Below are positions 1 through 8,499 of a stretch of DNA of 51,878 nt, one piece after another (the first letter of the stretch is position 1; each line of letters starts with the position of its first letter). The notes beneath the pieces are model-generated. The model saw only the letters and a program-made list of their open reading frames with translations, did not search any database and was not told the DNA's origin. A program made the position numbers and the translations under genes. The stretch is from Colwellia sp. 75C3 (GTDB lineage: Bacteria; Pseudomonadota; Gammaproteobacteria; Enterobacterales; Alteromonadaceae), in NCBI RefSeq assembly GCF_002836255.1, contig NZ_PJAU01000036.1, positions 1 through 51,878 of the forward strand. The letters are read 5' to 3'.

Positions 1-126
1 CTGATATTTAGTAAAAGCGCGAATACTTTCTTTAGAAAATAATCCACCTACATATTGTGTACCTGATGCTGCCCCCTCTTTCCTGATTGCTTCGAAAGAG
101 CAAGGAAATTGAATCGAAGGGCACAT
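1..126 (-). CDS. possible C-terminal-truncated ORF running off the left edge
   Basis: The minus strand is open from an ATG at 126 to the window edge (42 codons). The translation begins MCPSIQFPCSFEAIRK and contains GTQYVGGLFSKES. I do not recognise a family and no ribosome binding site stands out. It could be the start of a gene continuing left or a chance frame; no function is proposed. Confidence 0.22.
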   Translation of the reverse strand, partial: MCPSIQFPCSFEAIRKEGAASGTQYVGGLFSKESIRAFTKYQ

Positions 127-298
127 AGTTATTCTGATGCAACTTATACACATTATTCACTAGAAGGGCTGTTATGGAGTGTTTATAAGGGCACGTTAGT
201 ATAAGAGTAATAGGTTCATGTTTAATGATTAATAAAGTGCAAAAGGATGGGAGTGTGATTTTCTTCTAACAATAAGGGGTATTCTGCGGAGTGGTTGT

Positions 299-337
299 CT
301 GCCTATTCTAAATCTTGTATAGATCTAAAATAGGCAG
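299..337 (-). terminator. 16-bp hairpin 3' of the minus-strand yjbH copy
   Basis: The arms at 299-314 and 322-337 are complementary with two exceptions. On the minus-strand RNA those two positions become G-U wobbles, so the full 16-bp stem forms only in RNA read from the yjbH strand. The stem lies 12 bases after the yjbH stop codon. There is no clear U-tract, so it may be a 3'-protecting or factor-dependent terminator stem rather than a classic intrinsic terminator. Confidence 0.4.
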
Positions 338-349
338 CTAGTTTTTTAG

Positions 350-2392
350 TTAACGCGCGTGATAATAAGCTTCTTTTAAACGATCAGCATTGTCGTAAAT
401 ATACGCACTACTTAAACGGTTATTATTATAAAAAGCACTATCAAGGTTATAAAACCTCTGAGTGGTGTCACCACTGCCGGGTGTTAACCTGTTATGGTCT
501 TTTCCTACCAATGTATTCACGGAATATCGCCACTTAGGCTTACCTCGTACTTGGAAGTATTTATTATTGTAATCTTTACGTGGCGTTAGCGGTATTGAGA
601 AGCCAAGACCAACGAATTGATTAGCTTCTTCATTATCAACTTTAGTATCTTTGTATGTAAGGTTAAGCGTAACGTCACCAAACATTCTTTCTAATTTAAC
701 CACTACACCTTTATCTTGTTGCCAATATTGTCCTACTTGTACTTCTGCAGATGCGTCGAAGTGTGCGTTGTAATATAGGTACTTAGCAATAACAACATCT
801 CGTTCAGTTGCCTCAGGTTCTTTCCAACAAGCTGGAAATAAAATATTGCAACCGTCATAATATTCTCTTTCAGGTGTTTCTTGGTTTTCGTATCTTGCTG
901 CAAATAGATTGACTTTATGACTGCCACCATAACTTTGCCAGCGAACTTCATTAGAGTAGTAATCCCAAGTCTCTCTATACCTTCCTACAGATGACATATT
1001 CTTAACCGAATAGGGTAATGAAAAGGTCTGATGGAAGCTATATTCTTTTAGCCCAGTTGTTTGTTTATCATCAGCAAAATATTCACCATCTTCGAAGTCT
1101 TTTGTTTCAGCTATTTGTTTTGTGTGTTGGGCGGTTACTGCGGCACCAGGCCATAACGGTACCTCAAGATGGCTAATCAACGCTACAGAGGCATCAAAAA
1201 CGCCAAATTCAGTACCAACTCTTGTTACTAGTCCAGGCCAAAAAGTAAGACGAGGTTTAAACCAAATACTATTCGAATCTTGTAGATCTGCGGTAGTATC
1301 TCTTCGCTGGCTAGCAAAAGTATCGGTAGATATATCAAGTTTTAATGGTTGATTATCTCGAAGAAACCCATCATATTCGGCTAAATTACCTTTAACGACT
1401 AGAATAGGGACCTCGCGCTCTTTAAGTACTAACTTAAAGTGGGAGTAGTTCTGTTGAATATGTTTGCTGAGAATACCCAGAACAACACCTAAACCATCTA
1501 TCTGGTTGCGGTTATAAACATGATTTTCTAATTCTAAGTACACGGTATTTTGGTCAGCCTCACCAATTTTAATTGACTCAAAGCCCTCTTTCGCTAGTAA
1601 TTCTTGTACTTGTAGTCGTTCAACTACACCTGAGCGGTTAGCATCGGTCGGTTTGATGTCATCCATACTGATGTTATTTTCGCGATACAGTGATGAATTA
1701 TTCGTGTCGTTAACATCTAGAGGGATAGTTAATCCTAGGCCATAGTAAAAATCATCTTTAAGTTCTTCATTGGTACTTGAGATAAGTATGTCAGTCGTTA
1801 ATTGAATGCCACTACTTAACCAGCTTTTAGGAGAAGATAAATGCAAGCCTAATTGTGTGTCGGCAGCATCGTATTCTGCAGAGAGTTTCACCCATTGGTA
1901 GGGTTGCCAGGCAATACCAGCAAAAACACCATCAAGACGTCCTTGATTTGAATCACTTTGTCCCATACCGAGGGAAATATTAATGTCTTCAAATAGGTTT
2001 TTTGATGCTACAGCATACTTAGCGTCAAAGAAGTTGGCAGCACCACCGACATCTTGCATGCCAACCGCTAAGCTAAACCAATCCTTGGGAATAAACGGAA
2101 TGCCGATTTTAATGTTTGCAGATAAGTCGGTTAAACCATTGCCACCATCAGTATCTTGGTATTCAGCTAACCGGCCTGAAACTTCAACATACTCCCACAA
2201 ACCTACGCCAAAGTTATAATTATCACCATTTCTATAGCCATCTCTTGTTTCAACTTGATTACCATATTGAAAATAAAATTTACCTTCATCAAATAAAGTA
2301 GCCGTTGGGGTGTTTATTAAACCACTGTAGCCTTGAAAAGACATAGTTGCCTCAGGCTCAGCAGTAACAGTAATAGCAGGTAGCAAAGCCAA
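350..2392 (-). CDS. YjbH-family outer-membrane polysaccharide protein, copy 1 (signal peptide frameshifted)
   Basis: This is a member of the YjbH/GfcD family, predicted beta-rich outer-membrane proteins tied to exopolysaccharide or group 4 capsule production. It is a close paralogue of the gene at 41882-43945: both carry the segment SFQGYSGLINTPTATLFDEG and nearly identical C-terminal halves. The frame opens only with a TTG at 2392, giving MALLPAITVTAEPEA. An ATG with the same leader as copy 2 (GATTTATTTAAATGAAG) lies at 2411 but is out of frame by one base; its frame stops after 17 codons. Between them the mature frame reads SAVFVLALLPAITVTA, clearly the hydrophobic core of a signal peptide. 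A one-base loss (or two-base gain) just after the ATG therefore separated the start from the rest. Either the gene is newly inactive, translation starts inefficiently at TTG without a charged N-region, or the base is a sequencing error. The mature protein is otherwise uninterrupted. Confidence 0.8.
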   Translation of the reverse strand: MALLPAITVTAEPEATMSFQGYSGLINTPTATLFDEGKFYFQYGNQVETRDGYRNGDNYNFGVGLWEYVEVSGRLAEYQDTDGGNGLTDLSANIKIGIPFIPKDWFSLAVGMQDVGGAANFFDAKYAVASKNLFEDINISLGMGQSDSNQGRLDGVFAGIAWQPYQWVKLSAEYDAADTQLGLHLSSPKSWLSSGIQLTTDILISSTNEELKDDFYYGLGLTIPLDVNDTNNSSLYRENNISMDDIKPTDANRSGVVERLQVQELLAKEGFESIKIGEADQNTVYLELENHVYNRNQIDGLGVVLGILSKHIQQNYSHFKLVLKEREVPILVVKGNLAEYDGFLRDNQPLKLDISTDTFASQRRDTTADLQDSNSIWFKPRLTFWPGLVTRVGTEFGVFDASVALISHLEVPLWPGAAVTAQHTKQIAETKDFEDGEYFADDKQTTGLKEYSFHQTFSLPYSVKNMSSVGRYRETWDYYSNEVRWQSYGGSHKVNLFAARYENQETPEREYYDGCNILFPACWKEPEATERDVVIAKYLYYNAHFDASAEVQVGQYWQQDKGVVVKLERMFGDVTLNLTYKDTKVDNEEANQFVGLGFSIPLTPRKDYNNKYFQVRGKPKWRYSVNTLVGKDHNRLTPGSGDTTQRFYNLDSAFYNNNRLSSAYIYDNADRLKEAYYHAR

Positions 2393-2472
2393 AACGAATA
2401 CAGCGCTTCATTTAAATAAATCCTAGCAAGTGAATTAGTAAATAAGTGGAAAGAATGAAAGTTTTAATGAAA

Positions 2473-2500
2473 AAAAACCCGCCAAATAGGCGGGTTTTAT
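2473..2500 (-). terminator. intrinsic terminator after the lipoprotein gene
   Basis: On the minus strand the stem AACCCGCC, loop TATTT and arm GGCGGGTT are followed by a run of eight T. This is a textbook intrinsic terminator, about 25 bases past the stop codon of the lipoprotein gene. It separates that gene from the yjbH copy downstream. The A-run on the other side could also let it work on the plus strand. Confidence 0.85.
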
Positions 2501-2523
2501 TAATCTATTAAAATATTAATAGA

Positions 2524-3570
2524 TTAGCCTTCACCACCAGTACCACCAGTACCGCCAGTTCCGTCGATAATGTCACCAACAATATCACCAAGAGCGTCTT
2601 CATCAAGTTCAGTAGGAACTTCAGCTACAGGAATAGCAATACCAGTATCAGCTACTATTTCAGCCGCAATTGCATCTATTTCATCAGCAATTTGTGCTTG
2701 AGTTTCGTTGATAGTCGCTAGGGCTGCAGCAGTATCACCACTACCTAAGTCTGCTTCAGGGTCAGCTAGTATAGCAACTGTAACTTCTTCAACAGCAGCT
2801 AAGTATTCGTTAATTTCATCTGCTAAAGATGAACCATCTGCAACTTCTAAACTTGATAAAGATGCATTAATAAGTGTCAATGTTGCAAGCGTTTCATCTT
2901 CCGTAGATACTTCGCTTGTGTTTGATGCATCAACAATATTTAAAGAAAATAGGTTTGTTTCTGAAAGATCTACACCTAAAACAGCACCAACAATTTCAGA
3001 AGCATCCTCTTGGATTGCTAAGAAATCTTCGGCTGTAATTGTTGCTAAATCCAGTGGAGAACCAGCAATACTAGCTGAGGCTAAAATAGAATCGGTTGCC
3101 ATTGTAGTTAATGAATTCACATCGGCGTCAATTGCTGAACCGTCTGAATAAGCAACAGTAGACAAGGTTAAACCTAGTAGTGTATCAGTTGCAATAGGGT
3201 TACCAAATGTAATCTCTCCACAGAGTGTAGCATCGCATATCATCGTTGTGTCAGTATCTGCAACAACTTCAACGATGAATGCACCCGTAATAGCAGCACC
3301 TGTATCATCAACGACCTTCACTGTATAATCGCCACTTGCATCAGTTTGTGCTGTAGCAAGTACAGTGGTTTTTTCCGTATCGCTTGCAGCATAAACATTA
3401 ACCGTAGCTAAAGCTAAAACACCTTTAACTGCTCCACCAGAAATATCTAATTCTGTTGGTACTACTGGAATTGGGTCTGGATCTGGTGTGGTAGTTTTTG
3501 AATCATTGTGACAAGCGGTTAAAGCCAAAGCGATACTAGCAGCTAATGCTGTGCGAACTATTGTTTTCAT
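2524..3570 (-). CDS. acidic, alanine-rich predicted lipoprotein of unknown function
   Basis: The 348-residue product starts with a clear lipoprotein signal peptide ending in LTAC (Cys at about residue 20), followed by a Thr/Pro/Asp linker (TTTPDPDPIPVVP). Residues of about 45-130 (GGAVKGVLALATVNVYAASD, with AQTDASGDYTVKV nearby) resemble a carboxypeptidase-regulatory-like or other beta-sandwich surface domain. The rest is very rich in Ala, Asp, Glu, Thr and Ser, with almost no aromatic residues, and ends in a glycine-rich GTGGTGGTGGEG tail. No catalytic motif is visible. It is probably a secreted or outer-membrane-anchored protein. It sits upstream of yjbH copy 1 on the same strand, but a strong terminator lies between them. 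A perfect dyad (TAATCTATTAA/TTAATAGATTA) covers its stop codon. Confidence 0.72.
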   Translation of the reverse strand: MKTIVRTALAASIALALTACHNDSKTTTPDPDPIPVVPTELDISGGAVKGVLALATVNVYAASDTEKTTVLATAQTDASGDYTVKVVDDTGAAITGAFIVEVVADTDTTMICDATLCGEITFGNPIATDTLLGLTLSTVAYSDGSAIDADVNSLTTMATDSILASASIAGSPLDLATITAEDFLAIQEDASEIVGAVLGVDLSETNLFSLNIVDASNTSEVSTEDETLATLTLINASLSSLEVADGSSLADEINEYLAAVEEVTVAILADPEADLGSGDTAAALATINETQAQIADEIDAIAAEIVADTGIAIPVAEVPTELDEDALGDIVGDIIDGTGGTGGTGGEG

Positions 3571-3912
3571 TTTAAATTACCCTATAAAGTATATAAAGAA
3601 GTGTCGATTATTACTAAGAATTCCGTGTATTACACAAAGTCTGTTGTATTTTCTTGATATTAGATGATGCGTGTAATTTATACAAGCTAATTCATGTCAC
3701 GAATAGCAGGTTTATTCTTGTATTTTTGTATAACTACAAGCCATATAAGCGTAGTACATAGTTAGATATTTTTAGATATTATTATTGGTGTAGAGTAATT
3801 TATTTTTTTGATCGTATTTTTCTAATCGACAGGGTTGAGCGCATAGTTTATTGTACTGGTCATACCACGGTGTACGAACCACAATCCATTAAGTAAAGTT
3901 AAGGTCGCTTAT
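3571..3912. other. A+T-rich divergent intergenic region
   Basis: This gap separates the minus-strand lipoprotein gene from the plus-strand crotonase gene, so promoters for both should lie here. I see no convincing paired -35/-10 boxes, no RNA gene and none of the dispersed hairpin repeats found in the other long gaps. Confidence 0.4.
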
Positions 3913-4734
3913 ATGAACCCAACCAATATTAATAAACGAATAGAAGTTACCATAACCAATAATATTGCTCATGTAATGCTTAATCGGGCTGAAAAGCATA
4001 ACGCTTTAGATATATCGATGTTTTATGCTATCAGAAAGACAATCAAGGACTTAAAGCATGATCGTTCAATACGTGCTGTGATTGTTGAAGGCAAGGGCAT
4101 GGATTTTTGTACTGGTCTTGATATTAAATCGGTAATGGCTTCAACAAAGGCACCACTGGCATTGCTTTTTAAGTGGCTACCTTGGAATGCTAATCTGGCT
4201 CAATATGTTTCAACAGGATGGCGTGATATAGCTGCCCCTGTCATTATGGTTATTCATGGTCGCTGTTGGGGAGGCGGTTTACAAATCGCTTTAGGAGGCG
4301 ATTTTAGAATAGCGACACCAGACGCTTCATTTTCTATTATGGAATCTCGGTGGGGCTTAATCCCTGATATGGGGGGAACACTGGCGTTAAAGGAACTACT
4401 TAATTTAGATATCGCAAAAGAACTTGCCATGACAGGTGAAATTATTGATGGGTCTAAGGCACTTGAAAAGGGCTTAGTTACCCATATAGATGCAGAGCCT
4501 TATGAAAGAGCATTAAAACTGGCGCAACGGATCTGTCAGCAGTCACCTGATTCGATTGCCGCGACCAAAAAGCTATATAATAAAAGTTGGTGGAGTAAAC
4601 CCGGGTTAGCACTTGCTCGAGAGTCTTATTATCAAGTTAAGATTTTACTTGGTAAAAACAGATCAATTAAAACTTACAATGAAACCCACCCAGATGAAAA
4701 AGCGAAAGATTTCCGTAACAGACAAAACTGGTAA
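3913..4734 (+). CDS. crotonase-family enoyl-CoA hydratase/isomerase
   Basis: This 273-residue protein has the crotonase fold signatures: the oxyanion-hole segments DFCTGLDIKSV (about residues 63-73) and HGRCWGGGLQIALGGDFRIA (about 115-134). The acidic segment MESRWGLIPDMGG holds a Glu and an Asp where dienoyl-CoA isomerases and related enzymes place catalytic acids. It probably acts on an acyl-CoA in fatty-acid degradation, as a hydratase or double-bond isomerase; the substrate cannot be read from sequence. The ATG at 3913 is preceded by TTAAGG about ten bases upstream. It appears monocistronic, with a bidirectional hairpin following, and has no evident link to the polysaccharide genes. Confidence 0.88.
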   Translation: MNPTNINKRIEVTITNNIAHVMLNRAEKHNALDISMFYAIRKTIKDLKHDRSIRAVIVEGKGMDFCTGLDIKSVMASTKAPLALLFKWLPWNANLAQYVSTGWRDIAAPVIMVIHGRCWGGGLQIALGGDFRIATPDASFSIMESRWGLIPDMGGTLALKELLNLDIAKELAMTGEIIDGSKALEKGLVTHIDAEPYERALKLAQRICQQSPDSIAATKKLYNKSWWSKPGLALARESYYQVKILLGKNRSIKTYNETHPDEKAKDFRNRQNW

Positions 4735-4760
4735 CGCTCTGCTTTATATAGCTGACTTTG

Positions 4761-4786
4761 TAAAACTCATCTAATAGTGAGTTTTA
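4761..4786 (+). terminator. bidirectional hairpin terminator
   Basis: TAAAACTCA and TGAGTTTTA form a perfect 9-bp stem around an 8-base loop, 27 bases after the crotonase stop codon. The A-run on one side and T-run on the other are part of the stem, typical of short bidirectional terminators. Confidence 0.5.
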
Positions 4787-4810
4787 GCTGGCATCCAAAC
4801 TACAAGACAA

Positions 4811-4842
4811 TGGATCTTCGATCAGACACTTCGAAGATGACG
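4811..4842. repeat. dispersed hairpin repeat, CTTCGA stem type
   Basis: TGGATCTTCGATCAGACA followed by CTTCGAAGATGACG. It shares its outer flanks (TGGAT...ATGACG) with many copies in this window but carries the CTTCGA/TCGAAG stem version. Confidence 0.75.
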
Positions 4843-4889
4843 TAAACAGTTTACTCCTTGCCTACAACATCGACATGTCATCATGTTTC

Positions 4890-4954
4890 TCCGTTACTGT
4901 CCGTATTTTTTCATACGGACAGTAACGGACATATCCAGTGTCCGTTCGGACACT
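4890..4954. promoter_or_regulatory. probable upstream activating sequence: TGTCCG/CGGACA dyads
   Basis: Five copies of one hexamer fall in 55 bases: TGTCCG at 4898 and 4939, and its complement CGGACA at 4916, 4926 and 4947. The first pair sits in a perfect 17-bp inverted repeat (4890-4906 with 4913-4929). The last pair forms AGTGTCCG-TT-CGGACACT (4937-4954). The second dyad is centred about 83 bases upstream of the -12 element of the sigma-54 promoter, a normal distance for an NtrC-type activator. The likely binder is the response regulator at 9953; this is inference. Confidence 0.62.
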
Positions 4955-5014
4955 CAATCATACCCAATGTGAAATAACTCCTTTAATTACAGTTGATTAA
5001 GAAAGTGAATTTTC

Positions 5015-5030
5015 TGGCATTGATTCTGCA
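5015..5030 (+). promoter_or_regulatory. sigma-54 (-24/-12) promoter for the efflux operon
   Basis: TGGCATTGATTCTGCA has GG at 5016-5017 and GC at 5028-5029 with exactly ten bases between, the invariant spacing of RpoN promoters (consensus TGGCAC-N5-TTGCA). Transcription would begin near 5041, about 26 bases before the ATG at 5067. The operon contains an activator with the sigma-54-contacting GAFTGA loop, which supports the call. Confidence 0.7.
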
Positions 5031-5066
5031 ACACTAGATCATGGTTAGATAATTAAGAAGAAAGTC

Positions 5067-6338
5067 ATGATTGAAGGCACAAGTGGGCAGGATAAGCTGG
5101 TAGAAAATACCAAAAAAATAGCAGTAAAGAAAATAATGCTGAGTATATCGTTGCTATTTGGTCTGTCTTATATTGCTTTTCCGACGTTATCCCAGTGGTA
5201 TTCTTCGATACCGAGCGTTGATAGTAAAAGCATTAAAGTAGATACCGTGATTAGAGGTGATCTCATTCGTGATGTTGTTGTTTCGGGTAAAGCCGTCGCG
5301 GCAAATGCTCCACAACTTTATAATACTGAAATTGGCAAAATTACCCTGTTAGCTAAACCCGGCGAGGCGGTTGAAAAAAATCAAATCGTCGCTCGCTTAG
5401 TTAGCCCTGAATTAGACTCACTTATTAAGTTGCAACAATCTACATTAGAGCAGTTAAGCATTAATGCTAACCGTGGCGTCTTAGCGGATAAAGAAGCGCA
5501 GCTTGATCTTGAAAGTAATATGAATACAGCACAATCAAGGTTGAATGTTGCGAAGCGTGAATTTCAGCGTGCAGAAATATCATATGCTAAACAAATTATC
5601 AGTGAAGTTGATTGGTTGAAAAGCCAAGATGCCGTGTCAGATGCAACACGTTTATTTGAACATGCTAAAAAACGCGTATCGTTTGCGATAGAGCGATTAC
5701 GCTTTGAAAAGAAGCATAGAGAATTTTTAGTTCAAAAAGAAAAACTTATCCTAGAAGAATTATCACGTCGTTATGATGCTCTCGCTATTAAAGCACCAGT
5801 AAGTGGTGTTGTTGGTAACTGGTTGGTGGCGCAAAAAAACACTATTGCAGCGAACACACCGATTATGACCATTGTCGATTTGTCTGAATATGAAGCCGAA
5901 TTGAGTGTGCCAGAGTTTTACGCGGATGACTTAGGTATTGGCCTTGAAGTTTCAATGAAAATTTCAGGGGTTTCAATACGTGGCGAAATAATTGCTATTT
6001 CACCTGAGGTTAAAGGTAATCAAGTAATCGTAAGAGCTAAAATTAAAAATTCAAATAACATTCAGTTAAGACAGAACCAGCGAATTAATGCTCGGATAGA
6101 ATTTGAGAAAAAAGAAGACGTACTTATGGTTAAGCGCGGTGCTTTTATGGGGTCGTTAGGTGGTAAGTTTATCTTCAAACTTGTAGAAGATAATTATGCC
6201 AACAAAATAGCGATCACCACAGGAACAAGCAGCGTTGAGTATATCGAAATAACCTCAGGCCTTGAGGCTGGTCAGCAAGTTATTACTTCGGATTACCAAG
6301 ACTTTAATAATGCAGAACAGGTTTATCTAGGTGGTTAG
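5067..6338 (+). CDS. HlyD/MacA-type periplasmic adaptor (membrane fusion protein)
   Basis: This 423-residue protein has an N-terminal membrane anchor at about residues 25-45 and a split lipoyl/barrel domain. A long coiled-coil hairpin lies at about 125-235 (rich in Gln, Glu, Lys and Leu), followed by KAPVSGVVGNWLVAQKNTI, the second half of the lipoyl domain. The C-terminus is beta-barrel and membrane-proximal. Such adaptors bridge an inner-membrane transporter to an outer-membrane TolC-like channel; none is encoded nearby. The start is supported by AAGAAG seven bases upstream. It is first in an operon with an ABC ATPase and two permeases, downstream of a sigma-54 promoter. The substrate (peptide, lipid, macrolide-like compound or other) cannot be inferred. 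Confidence 0.87.
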   Translation: MIEGTSGQDKLVENTKKIAVKKIMLSISLLFGLSYIAFPTLSQWYSSIPSVDSKSIKVDTVIRGDLIRDVVVSGKAVAANAPQLYNTEIGKITLLAKPGEAVEKNQIVARLVSPELDSLIKLQQSTLEQLSINANRGVLADKEAQLDLESNMNTAQSRLNVAKREFQRAEISYAKQIISEVDWLKSQDAVSDATRLFEHAKKRVSFAIERLRFEKKHREFLVQKEKLILEELSRRYDALAIKAPVSGVVGNWLVAQKNTIAANTPIMTIVDLSEYEAELSVPEFYADDLGIGLEVSMKISGVSIRGEIIAISPEVKGNQVIVRAKIKNSNNIQLRQNQRINARIEFEKKEDVLMVKRGAFMGSLGGKFIFKLVEDNYANKIAITTGTSSVEYIEITSGLEAGQQVITSDYQDFNNAEQVYLGG

Positions 6339-6360
6339 TCGCTATGACGACCATAACAGT

Positions 6361-6395
6361 CATAAATAACTAAATAACTAAATAACTAAATAAAT
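6361..6395. repeat. short tandem repeat, unit TAAATAAC
   Basis: About four copies of TAAATAAC lie between the adaptor stop codon and the ATPase start. The 8-base unit is prone to slippage and would change the leader length of the next gene. It also contains repeated stop codons. Confidence 0.75.
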
Positions 6396-6449
6396 TAAAG
6401 AAGTCTCGCTTAGCGAATAAAACTTCAACTAAAGCTTAAGGAAAATACC

Positions 6450-7199
6450 ATGCTTAATATGAACAACATTTCTAGAATATATCAAAGTGACACCATTCAA
6501 ACACATGCACTAAGAGACTTCTCCTTAAATGTAAAAGCAGGAGAGTTTGTTGCGGTAACGGGACCTTCTGGCTCTGGGAAATCTACTTTCCTTAATGTCG
6601 CGGGATTATTAGATAACTTCGATCGTGGCCAATATGAACTAGACGGCGTTAGTGTACAGGGTCTAAAAGACGATGAATTATCACGATTAAGAAATGAAAA
6701 AATAGGCTTTATCTTCCAAAACTATAACCTTATACCTGATTACAGTATTTTTGATAATGTTGATATGCCACTGCGTTATCGTGGTTTCAGTGCAAGTGAA
6801 CGCAAACGTCGCGTTGAAGAAGCACTTGAAAAAGTAGGTTTAGTGTCAAGACTTAAATATCTACCAAGTCAATTGTCCGGGGGACAGCAACAGCGCGTCG
6901 CCATCGCTAGAGCACTTGCAGGTGAACCGAAAATATTATTAGCGGATGAACCGACAGGTAACCTTGATTCATTAATGGCGCGTCAAGTGATGGAAATATT
7001 GCATGACCTTAACAAAGGTGGCGCAACTATAATTATGGTAACTCATGATCCAGACCAAGCACGCGAAGTGAATCGCAATGTGCAAGTGATTGATGGCCAG
7101 CTTGCAGACTTTAAAATTTATGCACCACTAGAAAAACCTGTTGATAGCTCAGGGAAAACTATCTCTGCTGCGGTAAATGAGGAGATGGCTGATGCGTAG
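6450..7199 (+). CDS. ABC transporter ATP-binding protein, MacB/LolD type
   Basis: This 249-residue stand-alone ATPase has Walker A GPSGSGKST (about residues 38-46), a Q-loop (FIFQNYNL), the signature LSGGQQQR, Walker B ILLADEPT and the H-loop MVTHD. The LolD/MacB subfamily resemblance suggests a mechanotransmission-type exporter with FtsX-like permeases rather than an importer, which agrees with the adaptor upstream and two MacB-like permeases downstream. The start has AAGGAAAA eight or so bases upstream. Its last codons overlap the start of the first permease gene, implying translational coupling. Confidence 0.92.
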   Translation: MLNMNNISRIYQSDTIQTHALRDFSLNVKAGEFVAVTGPSGSGKSTFLNVAGLLDNFDRGQYELDGVSVQGLKDDELSRLRNEKIGFIFQNYNLIPDYSIFDNVDMPLRYRGFSASERKRRVEEALEKVGLVSRLKYLPSQLSGGQQQRVAIARALAGEPKILLADEPTGNLDSLMARQVMEILHDLNKGGATIIMVTHDPDQAREVNRNVQVIDGQLADFKIYAPLEKPVDSSGKTISAAVNEEMADA

Positions 7200-8490
7200 C
7201 AACAGCATGTTTACTTATAACCTATCGCTAGCGATGCAGAGCTTTAAGCGCGCACCCTCGTTATACTTTTTAGTCGTGCTAACTTTGTCGATTGGTGTTG
7301 GGTTGCTTTGTGCCAACTTAGCCTTGGTAAATTCAATGGCAAGTGATCCTATTCCTGAAAAAAGCGAAGAACTGTTTCATGTAAGTATGAACACATGGCC
7401 TAATGATGATCCCCAAGCTGAACCTTTTCATATATTACGTTATCGTGAGGCGATGAAAATAGTCGCTTCTGATATTCCCAAAAATAGTGCCGTTTTTTAT
7501 GCCTCAGGTGTTTATGCACGAGATTCTGCTTCACTAAGCTTGAAACGTTTTGATTCAAGTGTCCGTGCTACCACCCCTGGTTTTTTTGCCTTAACCAATG
7601 CTCCTTTTGCTTACGGTAGCGGTTTTATAAAAAGCTCAGGTATGGAAGTAGTGATTGGTCATGAATTAAACCAAAAGATTTTTTCCGGTGAAAACAGTGT
7701 TGGTAAAGTGCTAGAGCTAGATGGTGAATTGTTAACTATTGTTGGTGTATTAAAACCATGGAATTTACGTCCTTTATTTTACCACGCTACCGAAGGGCGC
7801 GCCTTTAACTTAACCGATGACATTTATGCTCCTTTAGAAACATCGATAGATTTAGGTTGGTCAATTCATGCACGTAGTTCTTCGACAGTGAGTTACAAAG
7901 GGGTAAAATTTACTCGTGATCGCGATGTTTTCTATTTACAAGCTTGGGTCGAGTTAGAAAACTCGGCACAAAAACAAGCCTTTCAATACTATTTAGATAA
8001 TTACAGCCAATCGTTGAAAGAGGTAGGTGAACATCCTTTAGCCATTCGTAATGAATTACGTGATGTGAATGCGTGGCTGTTAGAACAGAATATTGTTGAC
8101 CAAAAAGTACTAGCTTTCACTTTAGCCTCAGTATTATTCCTTTGTGTATGCGTCTTCAATGCCAGCAGTTTGTTGTTGTCACGTTTTCATTCGGCAAAAT
8201 TTGAAGTGGGTTTACGCCGTGCTATTGGCGCTAGTAATAAGCATATACTGGTGCAAGGGATCACAGAAAGTGCATTGTTAGGTGTTATTGCTGGTCTGTT
8301 ATCTTTATTACTTAGTTGGCTCTTCCTAAAACTATCAACCAAGTTTTTACCTGACTTAGAAAATTTAGCCGTTTTAGAGCCTAAGTTACTATTATTAGGT
8401 GTGTTATTAGCGTTAGTTACTGCGGTTTTTAGTGCTTTATATCCGTTATATCGTGCTAATCGTTACACTATTTCAGCCGAATTAAAATAA
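7192..8490 (+). CDS. MacB/FtsX-type ABC transporter permease 1
   Basis: The permease has one N-terminal transmembrane helix (about residues 22-45), a large periplasmic domain (about 50-300) of the MacB_PCD kind and three C-terminal helices. Between helices lies FEVGLRRAIGASNKHI, the conserved coupling segment of FtsX-domain permeases. I prefer the ATG at 7192 (MRSNSMFTYN) because GAGGAG lies seven bases before it; an ATG at 7177 in the same frame would put that box inside the gene. The start overlaps the ATPase stop by eight bases. Together with the second permease it probably forms a heterodimeric membrane unit. Confidence 0.85.
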   Translation: MRSNSMFTYNLSLAMQSFKRAPSLYFLVVLTLSIGVGLLCANLALVNSMASDPIPEKSEELFHVSMNTWPNDDPQAEPFHILRYREAMKIVASDIPKNSAVFYASGVYARDSASLSLKRFDSSVRATTPGFFALTNAPFAYGSGFIKSSGMEVVIGHELNQKIFSGENSVGKVLELDGELLTIVGVLKPWNLRPLFYHATEGRAFNLTDDIYAPLETSIDLGWSIHARSSSTVSYKGVKFTRDRDVFYLQAWVELENSAQKQAFQYYLDNYSQSLKEVGEHPLAIRNELRDVNAWLLEQNIVDQKVLAFTLASVLFLCVCVFNASSLLLSRFHSAKFEVGLRRAIGASNKHILVQGITESALLGVIAGLLSLLLSWLFLKLSTKFLPDLENLAVLEPKLLLLGVLLALVTAVFSALYPLYRANRYTISAELK

Positions 8491-8499
8491 GGAATACGC

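Noticed and set aside
2708..3151. 147-codon plus-strand frame opposite the lipoprotein gene
   Set aside because: It is the complementary shadow of an Ala/Ser/Thr-rich gene; the minus frame has a signal peptide, a lipobox and a terminator.
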